A DNA stretch of 64,000 nucleotides, taken from assembly GCF_027923405.1 (NCBI RefSeq), contig NZ_BQYI01000001.1:4910501-4974500 (forward strand), written 5' to 3'. Under the pieces are notes generated by a model. The model had not been told where the DNA came from and did not search any database. It worked only from the letters and a program-made list of their open reading frames with translations. Source of the DNA: Paenibacillus sp. YYML68 (GTDB lineage Bacteria > Bacillota > Bacilli > Paenibacillales > NBRC-103111). A program made the translations under genes and the position numbers. This document shows positions 38,982-48,529 of this stretch, piece by piece. Within the stretch, counting starts at the first letter, position 1. Every line of letters begins with the position of its first letter.

Positions 38982-39063
38982 CGTTCCTGCTCTCCCCCTC
39001 ATGCTTGCAACGAATAGCGGGCAGATCTGCATCCGCCCGCCATCGGTGTTGTATGATTTATTT

Positions 39064-40485
39064 TTATTTCCGAATCGAGACACGCTTCAAGTAGTAGTAC
39101 TCCTCGAGACTGTAGGACGAGCAATCCTTGCCGATTCCGCTCTCCTTCACGCCTCCGTGCGGCAGGCTCACCGAATATTGCGGACCGTTCACGCACACCG
39201 TACCGACCTCGAGCGAATCAGCGACACGGAAGATGTCTTGAATATTCGAGCCGTACACATACGAGGCCAGACCGTGCTCACTGCTGTTCGCCTCACGAAT
39301 GACCGCATCCAGATCGCTGTAGGACATAATCGGCATCACTGGGCCAAAAATCTCCTCGCATCCCAGACGCATGCCCGGCTTCACATCGGTAAGCACCGTA
39401 GGCTCCACGTAGTAGCCCGTCTCCATGCCAGCAGGCGACTTGCCGCCTGCCTTCACCGTCGCGCCCTGCGCCACAGCCTCCTGGATGAGCCCGAGCACGC
39501 GCTCCTTATGTCCTGCCGAGATCATAGGCCCCATCTGCGCCTGTGCCTCACGGCCCCAGCCGAGCGTAATGCTCTTGGCCTTCTCGGTCACGATGTCGAC
39601 GAACGTATCGTAGATCGACTCATGCACGAATACCCGGTTCGGCGATACGCAGATTTGTCCAGCGTTGGCGAACTTCAAGCCAGCCATCTGATTGGCCGCC
39701 TGCACCACATCCGCATCTGGCAGCACAATCACCGGCGCGTTGCCGCCGAGCTCGAGCGAGAAGCGCTTGATCGACGTACTCGACTGGCCGATAACCGCAC
39801 GACCTGCTGCGCTCGAGCCGATCAGCGTCAGCATGCGCGGTATCGTGCTCGTGCTCAGAACCGAAGCCAGCTCCAGCGTGTCGCCCGCGATGAAGTTAAG
39901 CACCCCCGCCGGGAAGCCGATCTCCTCGGCGATGCTGCCGATCAGCAGCGTCGTGAGCGGCGTCAACGGCGAAGGAAGTACCACTCCCGTACAGCCAGAG
40001 GCGAGGATCGGACCAAGCTTATACCCCAGGTTCAGCAGCGGGAAGTTCCAGGTCAAGTAGCCGACCACGACACCGACAGGCTCTCTTGTGATGAAGCTGC
40101 GGCAGGAGCCGTCCTCCTCTTCCATGATGCGACCATGCAGCCGCTTCGCTTCCTCGTAAAAATATCTCAGGCAGCGCGGCAGCATGTCGAAGTCTTCCTC
40201 CGCTTGTACGAGCGGCTTGCCCGTCTCGCTCATCAGTACGTCGAGAATATGCTCGCGCTTCGCCTCGATCGCTTGTGCCAGCTCCTCCATCCATGCGCCC
40301 CGCTGCTGCAGCGGCAGCTTGGACCATGCCGGGAATGCCTCCTGCGCAGCTACAAGCGCAGCCTGCGCCTGCTCCTTCGTAGCTGCCAGCAACGTGCCAG
40401 CCTCCTGCTCGGTAGCAGGGTTGCGAACAGACAACGCTGCGCCTGAGCCTTGAACCATCACACCACCAATATAATGTGCGTACAT
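39064..40485 (-). CDS. NAD(P)-dependent aldehyde dehydrogenase
   Basis: A 473-residue enzyme of the ALDH superfamily with the cofactor region NFPLLNLGYKLGPILASGC, the catalytic glutamate in LELGGNAPVIV and the catalytic cysteine in NAGQICVSPNRVF. The start at 40485 (MYAHYIGG) is 34 codons inside a longer open frame that runs into the promoter. First gene of the operon. In sugar-acid routes such enzymes oxidise a free aldose or anhydro-sugar aldehyde to the aldonate; 3,6-anhydrogalactose is an attractive candidate because oxidation of an anhydro-aldehyde by an ALDH, then kinase and aldolase, is known for red-algal galactans. Lactaldehyde-type substrates remain possible. Confidence 0.88.
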   Translation of the reverse strand: MYAHYIGGVMVQGSGAALSVRNPATEQEAGTLLAATKEQAQAALVAAQEAFPAWSKLPLQQRGAWMEELAQAIEAKREHILDVLMSETGKPLVQAEEDFDMLPRCLRYFYEEAKRLHGRIMEEEDGSCRSFITREPVGVVVGYLTWNFPLLNLGYKLGPILASGCTGVVLPSPLTPLTTLLIGSIAEEIGFPAGVLNFIAGDTLELASVLSTSTIPRMLTLIGSSAAGRAVIGQSSTSIKRFSLELGGNAPVIVLPDADVVQAANQMAGLKFANAGQICVSPNRVFVHESIYDTFVDIVTEKAKSITLGWGREAQAQMGPMISAGHKERVLGLIQEAVAQGATVKAGGKSPAGMETGYYVEPTVLTDVKPGMRLGCEEIFGPVMPIMSYSDLDAVIREANSSEHGLASYVYGSNIQDIFRVADSLEVGTVCVNGPQYSVSLPHGGVKESGIGKDCSSYSLEEYYYLKRVSIRK

Positions 40486-40534
40486 TGTCCCCACGTCCTT
40501 AATTGAGTATATAAAATATAATTCTATATATAAA

Positions 40535-40563
40535 ATTGTAACGGTAGCGTTTTCAGCTGTCAA
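40535..40563 (-). promoter_or_regulatory. Promoter of the galactonate-pathway operon with an embedded cre-like site
   Basis: On the minus strand TTGACA (40558-40563) and TACAAT (40535-40540) are 17 bases apart. The spacer holds TGAAAACGCTACC, matching the core of the cre consensus (TGNAARCGNW). A repressor bound here would exclude RNA polymerase. Confidence 0.6.
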
Positions 40564-40680
40564 CTTATTTTTAAATAGGAAGAACAAATTTATATGTAAC
40601 TATCGCTTGAACTAACTGTTTATTTTTAAACAACATATTTATATAATATTAACACGGGTCGATACTGGAGGAGATTGCAT

Positions 40681-41454
40681 ATGCTTATCAAGAAATACAA
40701 AGCGCCAGCAGCCGAAAAAATGCTAGACATTATCGAGCTGCTGACGAAGGAAAATAAATATTTCAGCGTCACCGAAATCAGTCAACGGCTCGGCCTAACG
40801 TCGAACTCCGTCTTCCGTATCATGAAGGAGCTGGAGGACAAGGAATATATCGAGCGCAATGCGCAGGACAGCACATACCAGCTGACCGCTAAGCTGTACT
40901 TCCTCGGCAGCTCAATCGGCAACCGCCTCTCCCTGCACAGCATTGCGGCGCCGTCCATGGAGCGTCTGAGCGAGCTGACGAGGGAGACGACACTGCTCAC
41001 CCGGCTCGGCACGCGAGGCACGACGCTGCTGCTGCATCAGCTGGAGAGCCCTGAGCCAGTCAAGTTCCTGTCTGCAGTCGGCGTCGAGTATGCGTCCCAT
41101 TGCTCCGCGCTCGGCAAGTCGATGCTCGCCTTCAGCTCGCCAACGCTCGTAGACGCTTACCTCGAACACCATGACCTGCAGCCGGTCACACGCCATACGA
41201 TCACGGAGCGCGAGGCGTTCCTGAAGGAGCTAGAGGCTGTTCGGCAGCTCGGCTGGGCAACAGATATGGAGGAGTCGTGCGAGGGCTTGCGCTGCATCGG
41301 CGCTCCGATCCGCAATCCGCACGGCGAGGTGGAGGGCGCGATCGGCATCTCTGGTCCGATCTTCCGCATGTCGAAGAACCATATACGGCGGTACGCGGAG
41401 CTCGTGATGCAGGAGGCGCGGTATATCTCGGAGCTGCTGGGGTATCAGGATTAG
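40681..41454 (+). CDS. IclR-family transcriptional regulator
   Basis: A 257-residue regulator: an N-terminal winged helix (about residues 10-65, FSVTEISQRLGLTSNSVFRIMKEL) and the C-terminal IclR effector domain with SALGKSMLAF and CEGLRCIGAPIRN. GGAGGAG precedes the ATG at 40681. It diverges from the aldehyde dehydrogenase/kinase/aldolase/GH2/sulfatase operon and is probably its repressor, released by a pathway intermediate such as a keto-deoxy sugar acid (as in KdgR-type members). It is about 65 percent identical to the IclR protein at 52232. Confidence 0.9.
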   Translation: MLIKKYKAPAAEKMLDIIELLTKENKYFSVTEISQRLGLTSNSVFRIMKELEDKEYIERNAQDSTYQLTAKLYFLGSSIGNRLSLHSIAAPSMERLSELTRETTLLTRLGTRGTTLLLHQLESPEPVKFLSAVGVEYASHCSALGKSMLAFSSPTLVDAYLEHHDLQPVTRHTITEREAFLKELEAVRQLGWATDMEESCEGLRCIGAPIRNPHGEVEGAIGISGPIFRMSKNHIRRYAELVMQEARYISELLGYQD

Positions 41455-41480
41455 AAGTTTTCGCCAATGTCATTTCCGGT

Positions 41481-41511
41481 AAAAAAAATCAGCCGCCAGA
41501 AGCGACTGATT
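41481..41511 (-). terminator. Rho-independent terminator
   Basis: Minus strand: AATCAGTCGC and GGCGGCTGATT form the stem, followed by eight T. It ends the lipoprotein gene at 41519. Confidence 0.85.
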
Positions 41512-41518
41512 ACTCTAC

Positions 41519-42415
41519 CTATGTTGACGCACCATTGAAACCCTCGAATAGTTGTTCTGTAATCACTTGGGGCTCTAGCATAGCTGCCCCTTTCGCCGTA
41601 AACAATGACTGCTTGCGAAGTGTAAATTGCCCCTCGTTCCATTCATATTCGTACTGCATATACCCAATAGGGTAATTCCGATGGACGCCGGGAATCAGCT
41701 TGACCAGCTTGATTACAGCCGCTGCATGCTCGCTTGCTTGTTCAACATTGATCGTTGTAAACCATTTGGCAGGTTGGAGTTGCTGCGCAATATTTGGAGC
41801 TTCAACCGCTTGTTTGTAAAGTGTTTTGTACTCCTCATTATAGAAATCAATCTGAAAATCACTCGTAAAGCCAGTAGCTCGATCTTTGATATGGATATGG
41901 CCCACTTGATCGAATTCAACCTCGTAACTTCCTGCTTGCTCCATCGGAAGCTCCGCCGAACTGAAGAGAGTATTTAATTTCTCTCCTTGCTTGCCAAGGA
42001 CGAGAAGCTGCCATCTGTCATCGATTGGACTCGAGACCGTTTCCTCAGATGCATAGTAATGAATGTGAACTGCGAGCGCCTTTTGTCCCTTGGTGTCCAA
42101 ATTAAGTACTTGAACAGATTCTGGATAGCCTACCTCCTCGAAAGGCACCACCAGCTTGTCCTTCGCTGTTTCTGCACGAAGCTCAATCGGTGGGACGTTG
42201 CTATAGCTAAGCTTTACAGCCTCAGCTTGCGATGCCCCACTCCACGAGATCGTCATATCAGTCAACACTTTGAACGGCTTGCTTGGGGACTGCTGCTCCA
42301 TCTCTTTGTGCTGCGCTCGGTTCGGGTCCGATACAGGCAGCGCCTTCGGTCCGCAAGCGGTGAACAGCACAACAGACAATAACCCCGTCCACAATAGCTT
42401 CTGCCTTCTTCTCAT
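41519..42415 (-). CDS. Lipoprotein of unknown function
   Basis: A 298-residue protein with an RRR-containing signal peptide and a lipobox ending FTAC (Cys about residue 20), then a charged linker and a mostly beta-sheet mature part. The ATG at 42415 has AGGA five bases before it; a TTG six codons upstream is an alternative. I recognise no domain. The gene stands alone between the IclR gene and a 560-base gap, with its own terminator. Confidence 0.7.
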   Translation of the reverse strand: MRRRQKLLWTGLLSVVLFTACGPKALPVSDPNRAQHKEMEQQSPSKPFKVLTDMTISWSGASQAEAVKLSYSNVPPIELRAETAKDKLVVPFEEVGYPESVQVLNLDTKGQKALAVHIHYYASEETVSSPIDDRWQLLVLGKQGEKLNTLFSSAELPMEQAGSYEVEFDQVGHIHIKDRATGFTSDFQIDFYNEEYKTLYKQAVEAPNIAQQLQPAKWFTTINVEQASEHAAAVIKLVKLIPGVHRNYPIGYMQYEYEWNEGQFTLRKQSLFTAKGAAMLEPQVITEQLFEGFNGAST

Positions 42416-42433
42416 TCGTATCCTGCTCCGCAA

Positions 42434-42977
42434 TTAATGAATCCCCCATTTTATCTTTTTCACTTTACCTTATGACTTTCTGTTCGACTTATCTATAATT
42501 ACCAGGTAGTTTGCGCCAGTCAAGAGACCCCCCTCGAAAAATGCCAGTTGAATCCCTTTTCCATCCACATTAGACCCGCCATAAGTGACAACGTTAGCTT
42601 CTGATTCGCAAGAGGAGCCATGCTACGAGTTTCAAGACTTTACTGGAAATTATCAGCCGTCAAGCATAACGATTTATCGGGGCAATTTCTGATGATGAAA
42701 GACAATGAAGAGGCCCCTTACTCCGAAATTACGTGAGTGTTGACATTAGCGCACGCTTACTGACGGTTCAGCCTGCTTAATCATCACTAAAGAGTGAAGA
42801 AGCTAATCGTTTAAATTCGACACAAAACCTTCTGTTACCTCTCTATTTGTTCACAAAATGACATGTTTACATTCTTAAATATGTAATGTAATGTAATATA
42901 AAGCATAATTCTCTAGAAAGTTATAATCTACCACTTCCGCAATAATTTATATAATAATTGATATATGGAGGTTAGTA
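42434..42977. other. Gene-poor stretch with a short coding remnant
   Basis: On the minus strand 42470-42622 is open for 50 codons and reads like the tail of a protein (VVTYGGSNVDGKGIQ, FFEGGLLTGANY) but has no start or ribosome site. It may be a decayed gene end. The part from 42780 to 42977 is AT-rich leader for the gene at 42978, which has GGAGG. Confidence 0.35.
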
Positions 42978-44303
42978 ATGAAGAATCGCAATAGTTATTT
43001 CTACACATATAGTGTTATTGTCGTATGGATCGTTGTAATTATGGCTACAGGGTGTACAGCTTCTCCAACTAGAACCGAAACGAAACAAGTAACCATTCTC
43101 TATAGTTCAGTATCGGATTTTATGAATGATTTTGGGGGAACTTTGCGCAGTGAGTTTACGGATATAAATATTCAAGTAATCGAGTTTGAATCTGTTTTGG
43201 GTAAGGGAGTTTGGAATGGATTTAAATACGTTCCTGCTTCTGGGCAGAATTGGGATGACCAGGCCTTCATACAATTGATTAAAGAGACAAATCCGGACAT
43301 TCTTTACTTTCCGGAATCACTTTACCCAAAGCTATTAGAGGAGGGACTACTTCGGGATGTTACAAATCAATTAAGCAGTGAGCAGTATTGGAATATCGAT
43401 CCTTCGTTGATAGAAACATTTAAAAAAATGGGTGATGGAAGGGTGTTTTTTATATCAGATTCTTTGGCCTCGCAAGCTATATATTATAACAAGGATATAT
43501 TCTTGAATTATGGACTGGATGAACCTCATGACAAGATGACATGGGAGGATGTGTTGGAATTATCCGATCTCATTACAAAGAGGGGGCTAGAAGATCAAGT
43601 TATTGGATTACAGACACCTAATTACAGCATGATTGATTTACTGTTTATAATAGGAGAAGCTCAGGGTCTGAATTGGTACGATACTCAAAGCCAAACTACA
43701 TTATTTTCAAATCCTGGCTGGAGGCCTGTTGTAGAGAAAGTCGTACGAGAATATAAGAGCGAAAAAGGTATTAAAATAGAAAACAAATCAACAGCTCATT
43801 GGTTTAATGGTGGACACGTCGCAATGGTCCTAGATACGTTTCGCTTAAAGGATGAACTGCAAAAATTAGATAGTTCTGTAAATTGGAGAATGGTTTCTGC
43901 TCCGATCGTTCATGAAGATGATTCATTGAGCAATTCAAATACGTTTCAATATTTAAATGGAATTCATGAGTCTACGACTCAAAGTCAAGAAGTATGGAAG
44001 GTTTGGTCATATATGAACAGCAGGGACGTAGGGCTAGCAAGGCATAATGGGAGTATGTTTAGGTTTACAATACCTGTCCGATCTTTTATCAGAGATGATG
44101 AGGTGAGGAATCTAGCTTCATTATATAAAGTCACACCTTGGGTGTTATCAGGTAAGGCAAATATGAATGCTTCAGTTCGAATGGAGAACACCGCAAAAGC
44201 CTATTTACTACAACAATTGCAAAAAATATTAATGGATGAATTGACTCTAGAAAATGCATTGACAAGATGGGATACAGAGTTGCATAAAGTTATGATGCCT
44301 TAA
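42978..44303 (+). CDS. Extracellular solute-binding lipoprotein (orphan)
   Basis: A 441-residue protein with a signal peptide ending MATGC (Cys about residue 26) and the fold of family 1 solute-binding proteins: TILYSSVSDFMNDFGG at the first strand, PDILYFPESLYPKLLEEGLLRDV for the moving lobe, and SQAIYYNKDIFLNYGL. It would bind a ligand at the cell surface. No permease lies nearby, and codon use is clearly AT-richer than in the sugar operons. It is the first gene of a four-gene group (42978-46002). Confidence 0.82.
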   Translation: MKNRNSYFYTYSVIVVWIVVIMATGCTASPTRTETKQVTILYSSVSDFMNDFGGTLRSEFTDINIQVIEFESVLGKGVWNGFKYVPASGQNWDDQAFIQLIKETNPDILYFPESLYPKLLEEGLLRDVTNQLSSEQYWNIDPSLIETFKKMGDGRVFFISDSLASQAIYYNKDIFLNYGLDEPHDKMTWEDVLELSDLITKRGLEDQVIGLQTPNYSMIDLLFIIGEAQGLNWYDTQSQTTLFSNPGWRPVVEKVVREYKSEKGIKIENKSTAHWFNGGHVAMVLDTFRLKDELQKLDSSVNWRMVSAPIVHEDDSLSNSNTFQYLNGIHESTTQSQEVWKVWSYMNSRDVGLARHNGSMFRFTIPVRSFIRDDEVRNLASLYKVTPWVLSGKANMNASVRMENTAKAYLLQQLQKILMDELTLENALTRWDTELHKVMMP

Positions 44304-44322
44304 GGAATTATGGGAGGGAATT

Positions 44323-45561
44323 ATGAAGAAAATTCTTGTGTTTATAATGTTAAGTTCTGTTCTAGTAGTGTCAGGCTGTACATCATCACAGCCTAAGGTA
44401 GATGAAGACTACTCTAATAAACGATTTATCATACATACATCATTTTCTGACGAGGCCTCGTTCTACAAATCCTATGGAAATTTGATACTTCAGCATTTTC
44501 CAGGGTTGGATGTACGACTTGTTCTCAGGCATGAATGGGAACATGAAAGAGCGAATGGGCAATCGCCTGATCTGATATTCGCCTTTACAACTGATTATGT
44601 GAAACTACGCGATGATTCATACTTAATGGATTTGAGATCTAATATGAAAAAGGATTCCTTTAAGTTGGATCGATACTCTGAAGACATGATCAAGGCGTTG
44701 AGCGATGACTCGGGAGTTTTATACGGCCTAGCACCCAATGTACATATTTTTGGGATGTTCTATAATAAGCAGCTTTTTGATCAAAGACAGATTCCCTATC
44801 CTCAAAATAATATGGATTGGTATGAAACGCTTCAATTATCTACACGATTTGATGGTGTAGCAGGCTATGAAAGTTCTTTTTCTGCAAGTGACATGTTGAT
44901 GAATATTGCACACACCAATAAGTGGAGAATTCTCGATCATGCGCGTAGTAACATTACGATGAGTTCGGCAGATTGGGTAAAGGGAATTGAAGCTGTTCAG
45001 CATGTTTATCAGACAGGTTCTATTGTTAAGGGGACGGGTGAGTTTTTCAATCAAGGTAAGTCAGCGATGCTTGCAGAACATATATCTTTCTCAAAAACAT
45101 TGAATGATCGTCCATCTTTCTCTTGGGGAGTAGTTCCTTCTCCAGTTAATACGAATAATAGACAAGAAAGTCGAAGCGTGTTCTTCCATCAAGTATTGTC
45201 TGTGCCTAAAGCCACGACACAACCTGAGTTAGCATGGGAGGTGATCAAACTGTTAATGAGTGAAGAGGCTGTGCAGTATTATGCAGAGAACCATAATCCA
45301 GCAACCGTGCCTACCTTAAAAAGTAAGATGATGGATTATAACGGAATTAATTTAACGGCATTTTGGGAACAGTCAATCGATTCCAGTCCTGGGATACCAG
45401 ATTACTCATTCTCGACTGAGTTTACTGGTGAAATATACGGAGTAACTGAGAAGTACTTACAAAAGATTATTCAAGACGAAATATCGGCCTTGGAAGGGCT
45501 GAGTCTAATAAACAATGAGCTGAACACAGCTTACGCTAAGGAGAAGTTAAACCATGAGTGA
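44323..45561 (+). CDS. Extracellular solute-binding lipoprotein (orphan)
   Basis: A 412-residue lipoprotein (lipobox VVSGC, Cys about residue 19), the second of two adjacent binding-protein-like genes; GGGAGGG precedes the start. It shares the overall fold with its neighbour (PDLIFAFTTDYVKLRDDSYLMDL, LAPNVHIFGMFYNKQLFDQ) but little identity. A regulatory or sensing role is as likely as transport because no permease accompanies the pair. Its stop overlaps the next small gene by eight bases. Confidence 0.82.
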   Translation: MKKILVFIMLSSVLVVSGCTSSQPKVDEDYSNKRFIIHTSFSDEASFYKSYGNLILQHFPGLDVRLVLRHEWEHERANGQSPDLIFAFTTDYVKLRDDSYLMDLRSNMKKDSFKLDRYSEDMIKALSDDSGVLYGLAPNVHIFGMFYNKQLFDQRQIPYPQNNMDWYETLQLSTRFDGVAGYESSFSASDMLMNIAHTNKWRILDHARSNITMSSADWVKGIEAVQHVYQTGSIVKGTGEFFNQGKSAMLAEHISFSKTLNDRPSFSWGVVPSPVNTNNRQESRSVFFHQVLSVPKATTQPELAWEVIKLLMSEEAVQYYAENHNPATVPTLKSKMMDYNGINLTAFWEQSIDSSPGIPDYSFSTEFTGEIYGVTEKYLQKIIQDEISALEGLSLINNELNTAYAKEKLNHE

Positions 45562-45691
45562 GCATTCAGAACACCGTAAAGGTTATGATGAAGCATCATT
45601 ATTAAATATCCAGAGCAGGTTCGAACGTATGAACGTGTATCTATATCAAGCCAACTATGTTGATGAGGCATACAAAGGAGGAGACTTATAA
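45554..45691 (+). CDS. Small protein, 45 residues
   Basis: A short frame (MSEHSEHRKGYDEASLLN, ending YVDEAYKGGDL) starts inside the end of the binding-protein gene and ends by sharing one base with the next start (TAATG). Overlaps on both sides and an AGGAGGA at its end for the next gene suggest it is translated. It is charged and helical; no family was recognised. Confidence 0.55.
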   Translation: MSEHSEHRKGYDEASLLNIQSRFERMNVYLYQANYVDEAYKGGDL

Positions 45692-46002
45692 TGACACAAA
45701 CCAAGCTTAACTTTCGGTTAACGGATGAAGAGGATCGTTATTTAAGTAAGGTTCTGGATCGACTGATCGCAAAGGGAGCACAGGTCGATGTGGTCAATCA
45801 GGCTAGAGAACATATTCTGGAGCATTTTCAAGAAGCTCGCGTTCAGGATCAAAATAGCTTAGAAGGCTTAGGAACTGCTGATCACTTCGTAGAAGATTAT
45901 TTAAAACGATCAAACCATAATTCTTCTCGTACCTTTAGGTATGTCTCCATCCTTGTGTTCGCGTTGATCGTTTACGGTGGTTACTACCTCTTTTTGCGTT
46001 GA
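45691..46002 (+). CDS. HAAS-like domain protein with one C-terminal membrane helix
   Basis: A 103-residue protein. Residues 1-75 form a helical domain (FRLTDEEDRYLSKVLDRLIAKG to GTADHFVEDYLKRS) similar to HAAS signalling domains, followed by one transmembrane segment (about 84-102). HAAS proteins are often paired with PadR regulators; none is seen here. AAAGGAGGAG precedes the ATG. It is the last gene of the group starting at 42978 and may anchor or signal for the two surface lipoproteins. Confidence 0.65.
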   Translation: MTQTKLNFRLTDEEDRYLSKVLDRLIAKGAQVDVVNQAREHILEHFQEARVQDQNSLEGLGTADHFVEDYLKRSNHNSSRTFRYVSILVFALIVYGGYYLFLR

Positions 46003-46013
46003 ATATGGTTCTT

Positions 46014-46748
46014 CTAGTGCACCTCAATCGTGACCTCTGTAGATCCTTTTACTCGCTTCTCACCGCTTACCCCAAAATCAACAGCTATAGATATGGTGTA
46101 AGTCCCCTTCGGTAGCTTCGCAGGGTTAGTAGTCGTGGTCTCTAAAAATGTCTGATAATCATGCCGCCCACTTCGAAGATAGTTGTATTCGCGGATGCTA
46201 TGAAAAGGAAGCGAGCTAACCACTTCATTTCCTTTCTCTACATGCTTGCTCATTTTTTGAGCGGTCGAATATCCGCCTACCTTCAATCCGCTTGCATCTG
46301 TCATGGTGTAAATTAACAATGGATATCCGTGTGTGATATGTATAGGGTCCTCACCCATATAGCTAATCGAAGACCATACACGTATCAGATCGTCCTGATC
46401 GTATATCTTTTTCTCCGAGTGCAATTGTAGCCTAAAATCATTAAACTCTGTAGATGAATGGTGGGAAGCCCATACTTCATTGTTCGCTACATCGTTGAAT
46501 TCAATCCCATTCTCGCTATAAAATACAGATGCACCCATTTCTTCAGCAAAGCTCCTTAATGGCACATAAGCTTGACCGTCGATCTGATACATCGCGATAG
46601 AAGATTTGGGTTCTCCATTAAAGAATAATTGCTTCGGGTACTCGAACGCTTTACTAAACGGCCCGACATTCGTGAAGCCTACAAGCAAACCTGAGGCGAG
46701 CAAGCATGCACCTAGGATGACACCTTTACTACCACCAATACTGAACAC
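46014..46748 (-). CDS. Exported stalk-domain protein (copper amine oxidase N-terminal-like)
   Basis: A 244-residue protein with an N-terminal hydrophobic segment (GVILGACLLASGLLVGF) and a motif of the stalk/Cu-amine-oxidase N-terminal domain (YQIDGQAYVPLRSFAEEMGASVFYSENGIEF, about residues 55-85). A beta-rich C-terminal domain resembling intracellular-protease-inhibitor/BsuPI-type folds follows. The GTG start at 46748 has GAGGGAGG seven bases upstream; earlier in-frame codons overlap the neighbouring terminator. These proteins are attached to the envelope and have no defined enzymatic role. Convergent with 45691. Confidence 0.7.
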   Translation of the reverse strand: MFSIGGSKGVILGACLLASGLLVGFTNVGPFSKAFEYPKQLFFNGEPKSSIAMYQIDGQAYVPLRSFAEEMGASVFYSENGIEFNDVANNEVWASHHSSTEFNDFRLQLHSEKKIYDQDDLIRVWSSISYMGEDPIHITHGYPLLIYTMTDASGLKVGGYSTAQKMSKHVEKGNEVVSSLPFHSIREYNYLRSGRHDYQTFLETTTTNPAKLPKGTYTISIAVDFGVSGEKRVKGSTEVTIEVH

Positions 46749-46806
46749 GCCAACACCTCCCTCTAAATGTATTCTTAACAATATTTTACCACTAATATGA
46801 CAAAGA

Positions 46807-46844
46807 AGCACTGCACCTGAAGATCTCTCTTCAAATGCAGTGCT
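46807..46844 (-). terminator. Terminator of the right sulfatase operon
   Basis: AGCACTGCA pairs with TGCAGTGCT through a 20-base loop with its own GAAGA/TCTTC stem; the minus strand then reads TCTTTGT. It follows the binding-protein stop by 13 bases. Confidence 0.7.
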
Positions 46845-46857
46845 GCTCATACCTCTA

Positions 46858-48468
46858 TTACTTCTTGCCTACATAAGCATCATGGTACTTCTGATACATA
46901 CCTACGTACTCATCGATCTTCAGCTTCTTCAGCTGCGCCAGGTGGTTATCCCAATCTGCATCTGTGAAGCCGTCCATGACGAACTTCGCGAACATGCTGG
47001 AATAGTAGCCGTTTCTCTCACCAAGGTCAAGCTGAATTGGCGCGAGCTTCTCGGCATCCTCGCTCGACCACAGCGTATTCACGACAATGTCCTTCGGCGC
47101 GAATGCATCGTACAGCTTGTAGTAGCTGCGCTTCTCGTCCGCTTGTGCGTCCTTGTAACGGTCAACCATGTCCTTCAGCACGATCACGACTGCGCCGTTG
47201 CCCGGAGCCTCGGAGTGCTTGAACGCGCCTGCGCCTACGCCTTGCGGAGTCGGCAGCTTCTCGATGGTGCCATCTGCATTCTCCTTGGACGTCAGACCGA
47301 ATGGACCGGATTCGAATTGGAAGCTGAGCTTCTCATCGAATGCGGAATCGATCCACTTCATCGTCACCTCTGGATGCTTGTTCGCCGAAGTAATCGCGAA
47401 CGAACCGATGCTGTAGCCAACCGACGTGCGCAACCAGCCGCCCTGCTCACCATTGGGACCCTTCAGCGGAGCTACCGGAACGTAATCGTTGTTGGCGCCG
47501 CCGAATACGCTAGCGAGCGAGTAGCCGTAGAACGCACCGACCAGACCTTCCTTCGTTCTGACCTTCGTCAAGTACTGATTCAGGTTGTGCGTGAACACTT
47601 CCTGGTCAATCAGCTTCTCCTTGTACAGCTTGCTTACATATTGCAGGTAGTTCTTGTATTCCGGCTCAGCAGGTGCGAACTTCAGCTTACCGTTGCTATC
47701 TGGGAACAAGTGGTGCTTCGTGTCGTCCATCTTGACGCCGAACGAGCCAGCGAGCGAGTTGGAGCCGTTCTGCGAGTTGTTGAACAGGAAGGAGAACGGA
47801 ATCTCATCATTCTTGCCGTTGCCGTTCGGGTCTTTCTCCTTGAACGCCTGGAGCGTCTTGTACAGCTCATCGGTCGTCGTCGGGATCGGGAGACCAAGCT
47901 GGTCGAGCCACTTCTTATTCATGAAGAGAGTCGATGGGATTGCATTGAATTCACGCTCTACGGTCGTCGGCAGCGTGTAGATTTTGCCATCCGGCGCAGT
48001 GAGCAGCTTCTTGAATTCCGGACGCTTCTCGAAGATCTTCTTCAGGTTCGGTGCATGTGCATCGATCAGATCGTCCAGCGGAATGATCGCGCCTTGGCTG
48101 CCCAGCTTCACAACCTCTTGATCCGTCAGCACCGCACGGCCATAGAATGCATCCGGCAGGTCGCCGCTCGCGATCGTAATGTTCTTCTTCTCAATGAGCT
48201 GCTCCGTACTAACCTGAGTCCACTCCACCTGAACGTTCGTCTTCTGCTGCAGGTCCTTGAACATCTGCATCTCGTTGTAGCCCTTCTTCACCTGTGGGTC
48301 AGCGCTGGCGAATATCTTCAGCTGAACCGGCTGCTCGAGCGGGAACTGCACTTGCTTCGCAGCGGCCTTCTCCTTATTGTCCTCGGAATTTCCGCTAGTG
48401 CAGCCTGTTACAGCCAGCGCAGCGGTGAGCATGATGCTTGTACTTGCAGTCAGCCATTTTTTATTCAT
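46858..48468 (-). CDS. Extracellular sugar-binding lipoprotein (LplA/YtcQ type)
   Basis: A 536-residue lipoprotein with lipobox VTGC (Cys about residue 22). It is a clear paralogue of the protein at 25954 over its whole length (shared VQFPLEQPVQLKIFA, KEKDPNGNGKNDEIPFSFLFNN, EKLPTPQGVGA). It is the last gene of the sulfatase/LplB/LplC/binding-protein operon and captures oligosaccharides for the permeases at 48530 and 49436. Substitutions in the ligand-facing loops could give a different specificity. Confidence 0.9.
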   Translation of the reverse strand: MNKKWLTASTSIMLTAALAVTGCTSGNSEDNKEKAAAKQVQFPLEQPVQLKIFASADPQVKKGYNEMQMFKDLQQKTNVQVEWTQVSTEQLIEKKNITIASGDLPDAFYGRAVLTDQEVVKLGSQGAIIPLDDLIDAHAPNLKKIFEKRPEFKKLLTAPDGKIYTLPTTVEREFNAIPSTLFMNKKWLDQLGLPIPTTTDELYKTLQAFKEKDPNGNGKNDEIPFSFLFNNSQNGSNSLAGSFGVKMDDTKHHLFPDSNGKLKFAPAEPEYKNYLQYVSKLYKEKLIDQEVFTHNLNQYLTKVRTKEGLVGAFYGYSLASVFGGANNDYVPVAPLKGPNGEQGGWLRTSVGYSIGSFAITSANKHPEVTMKWIDSAFDEKLSFQFESGPFGLTSKENADGTIEKLPTPQGVGAGAFKHSEAPGNGAVVIVLKDMVDRYKDAQADEKRSYYKLYDAFAPKDIVVNTLWSSEDAEKLAPIQLDLGERNGYYSSMFAKFVMDGFTDADWDNHLAQLKKLKIDEYVGMYQKYHDAYVGKK

Positions 48469-48529
48469 TGTGTGATCCCCCTAGTATGAATAACTCTCTA
48501 TCCATGAAGCCCGGCAATCCGTTAATCCA

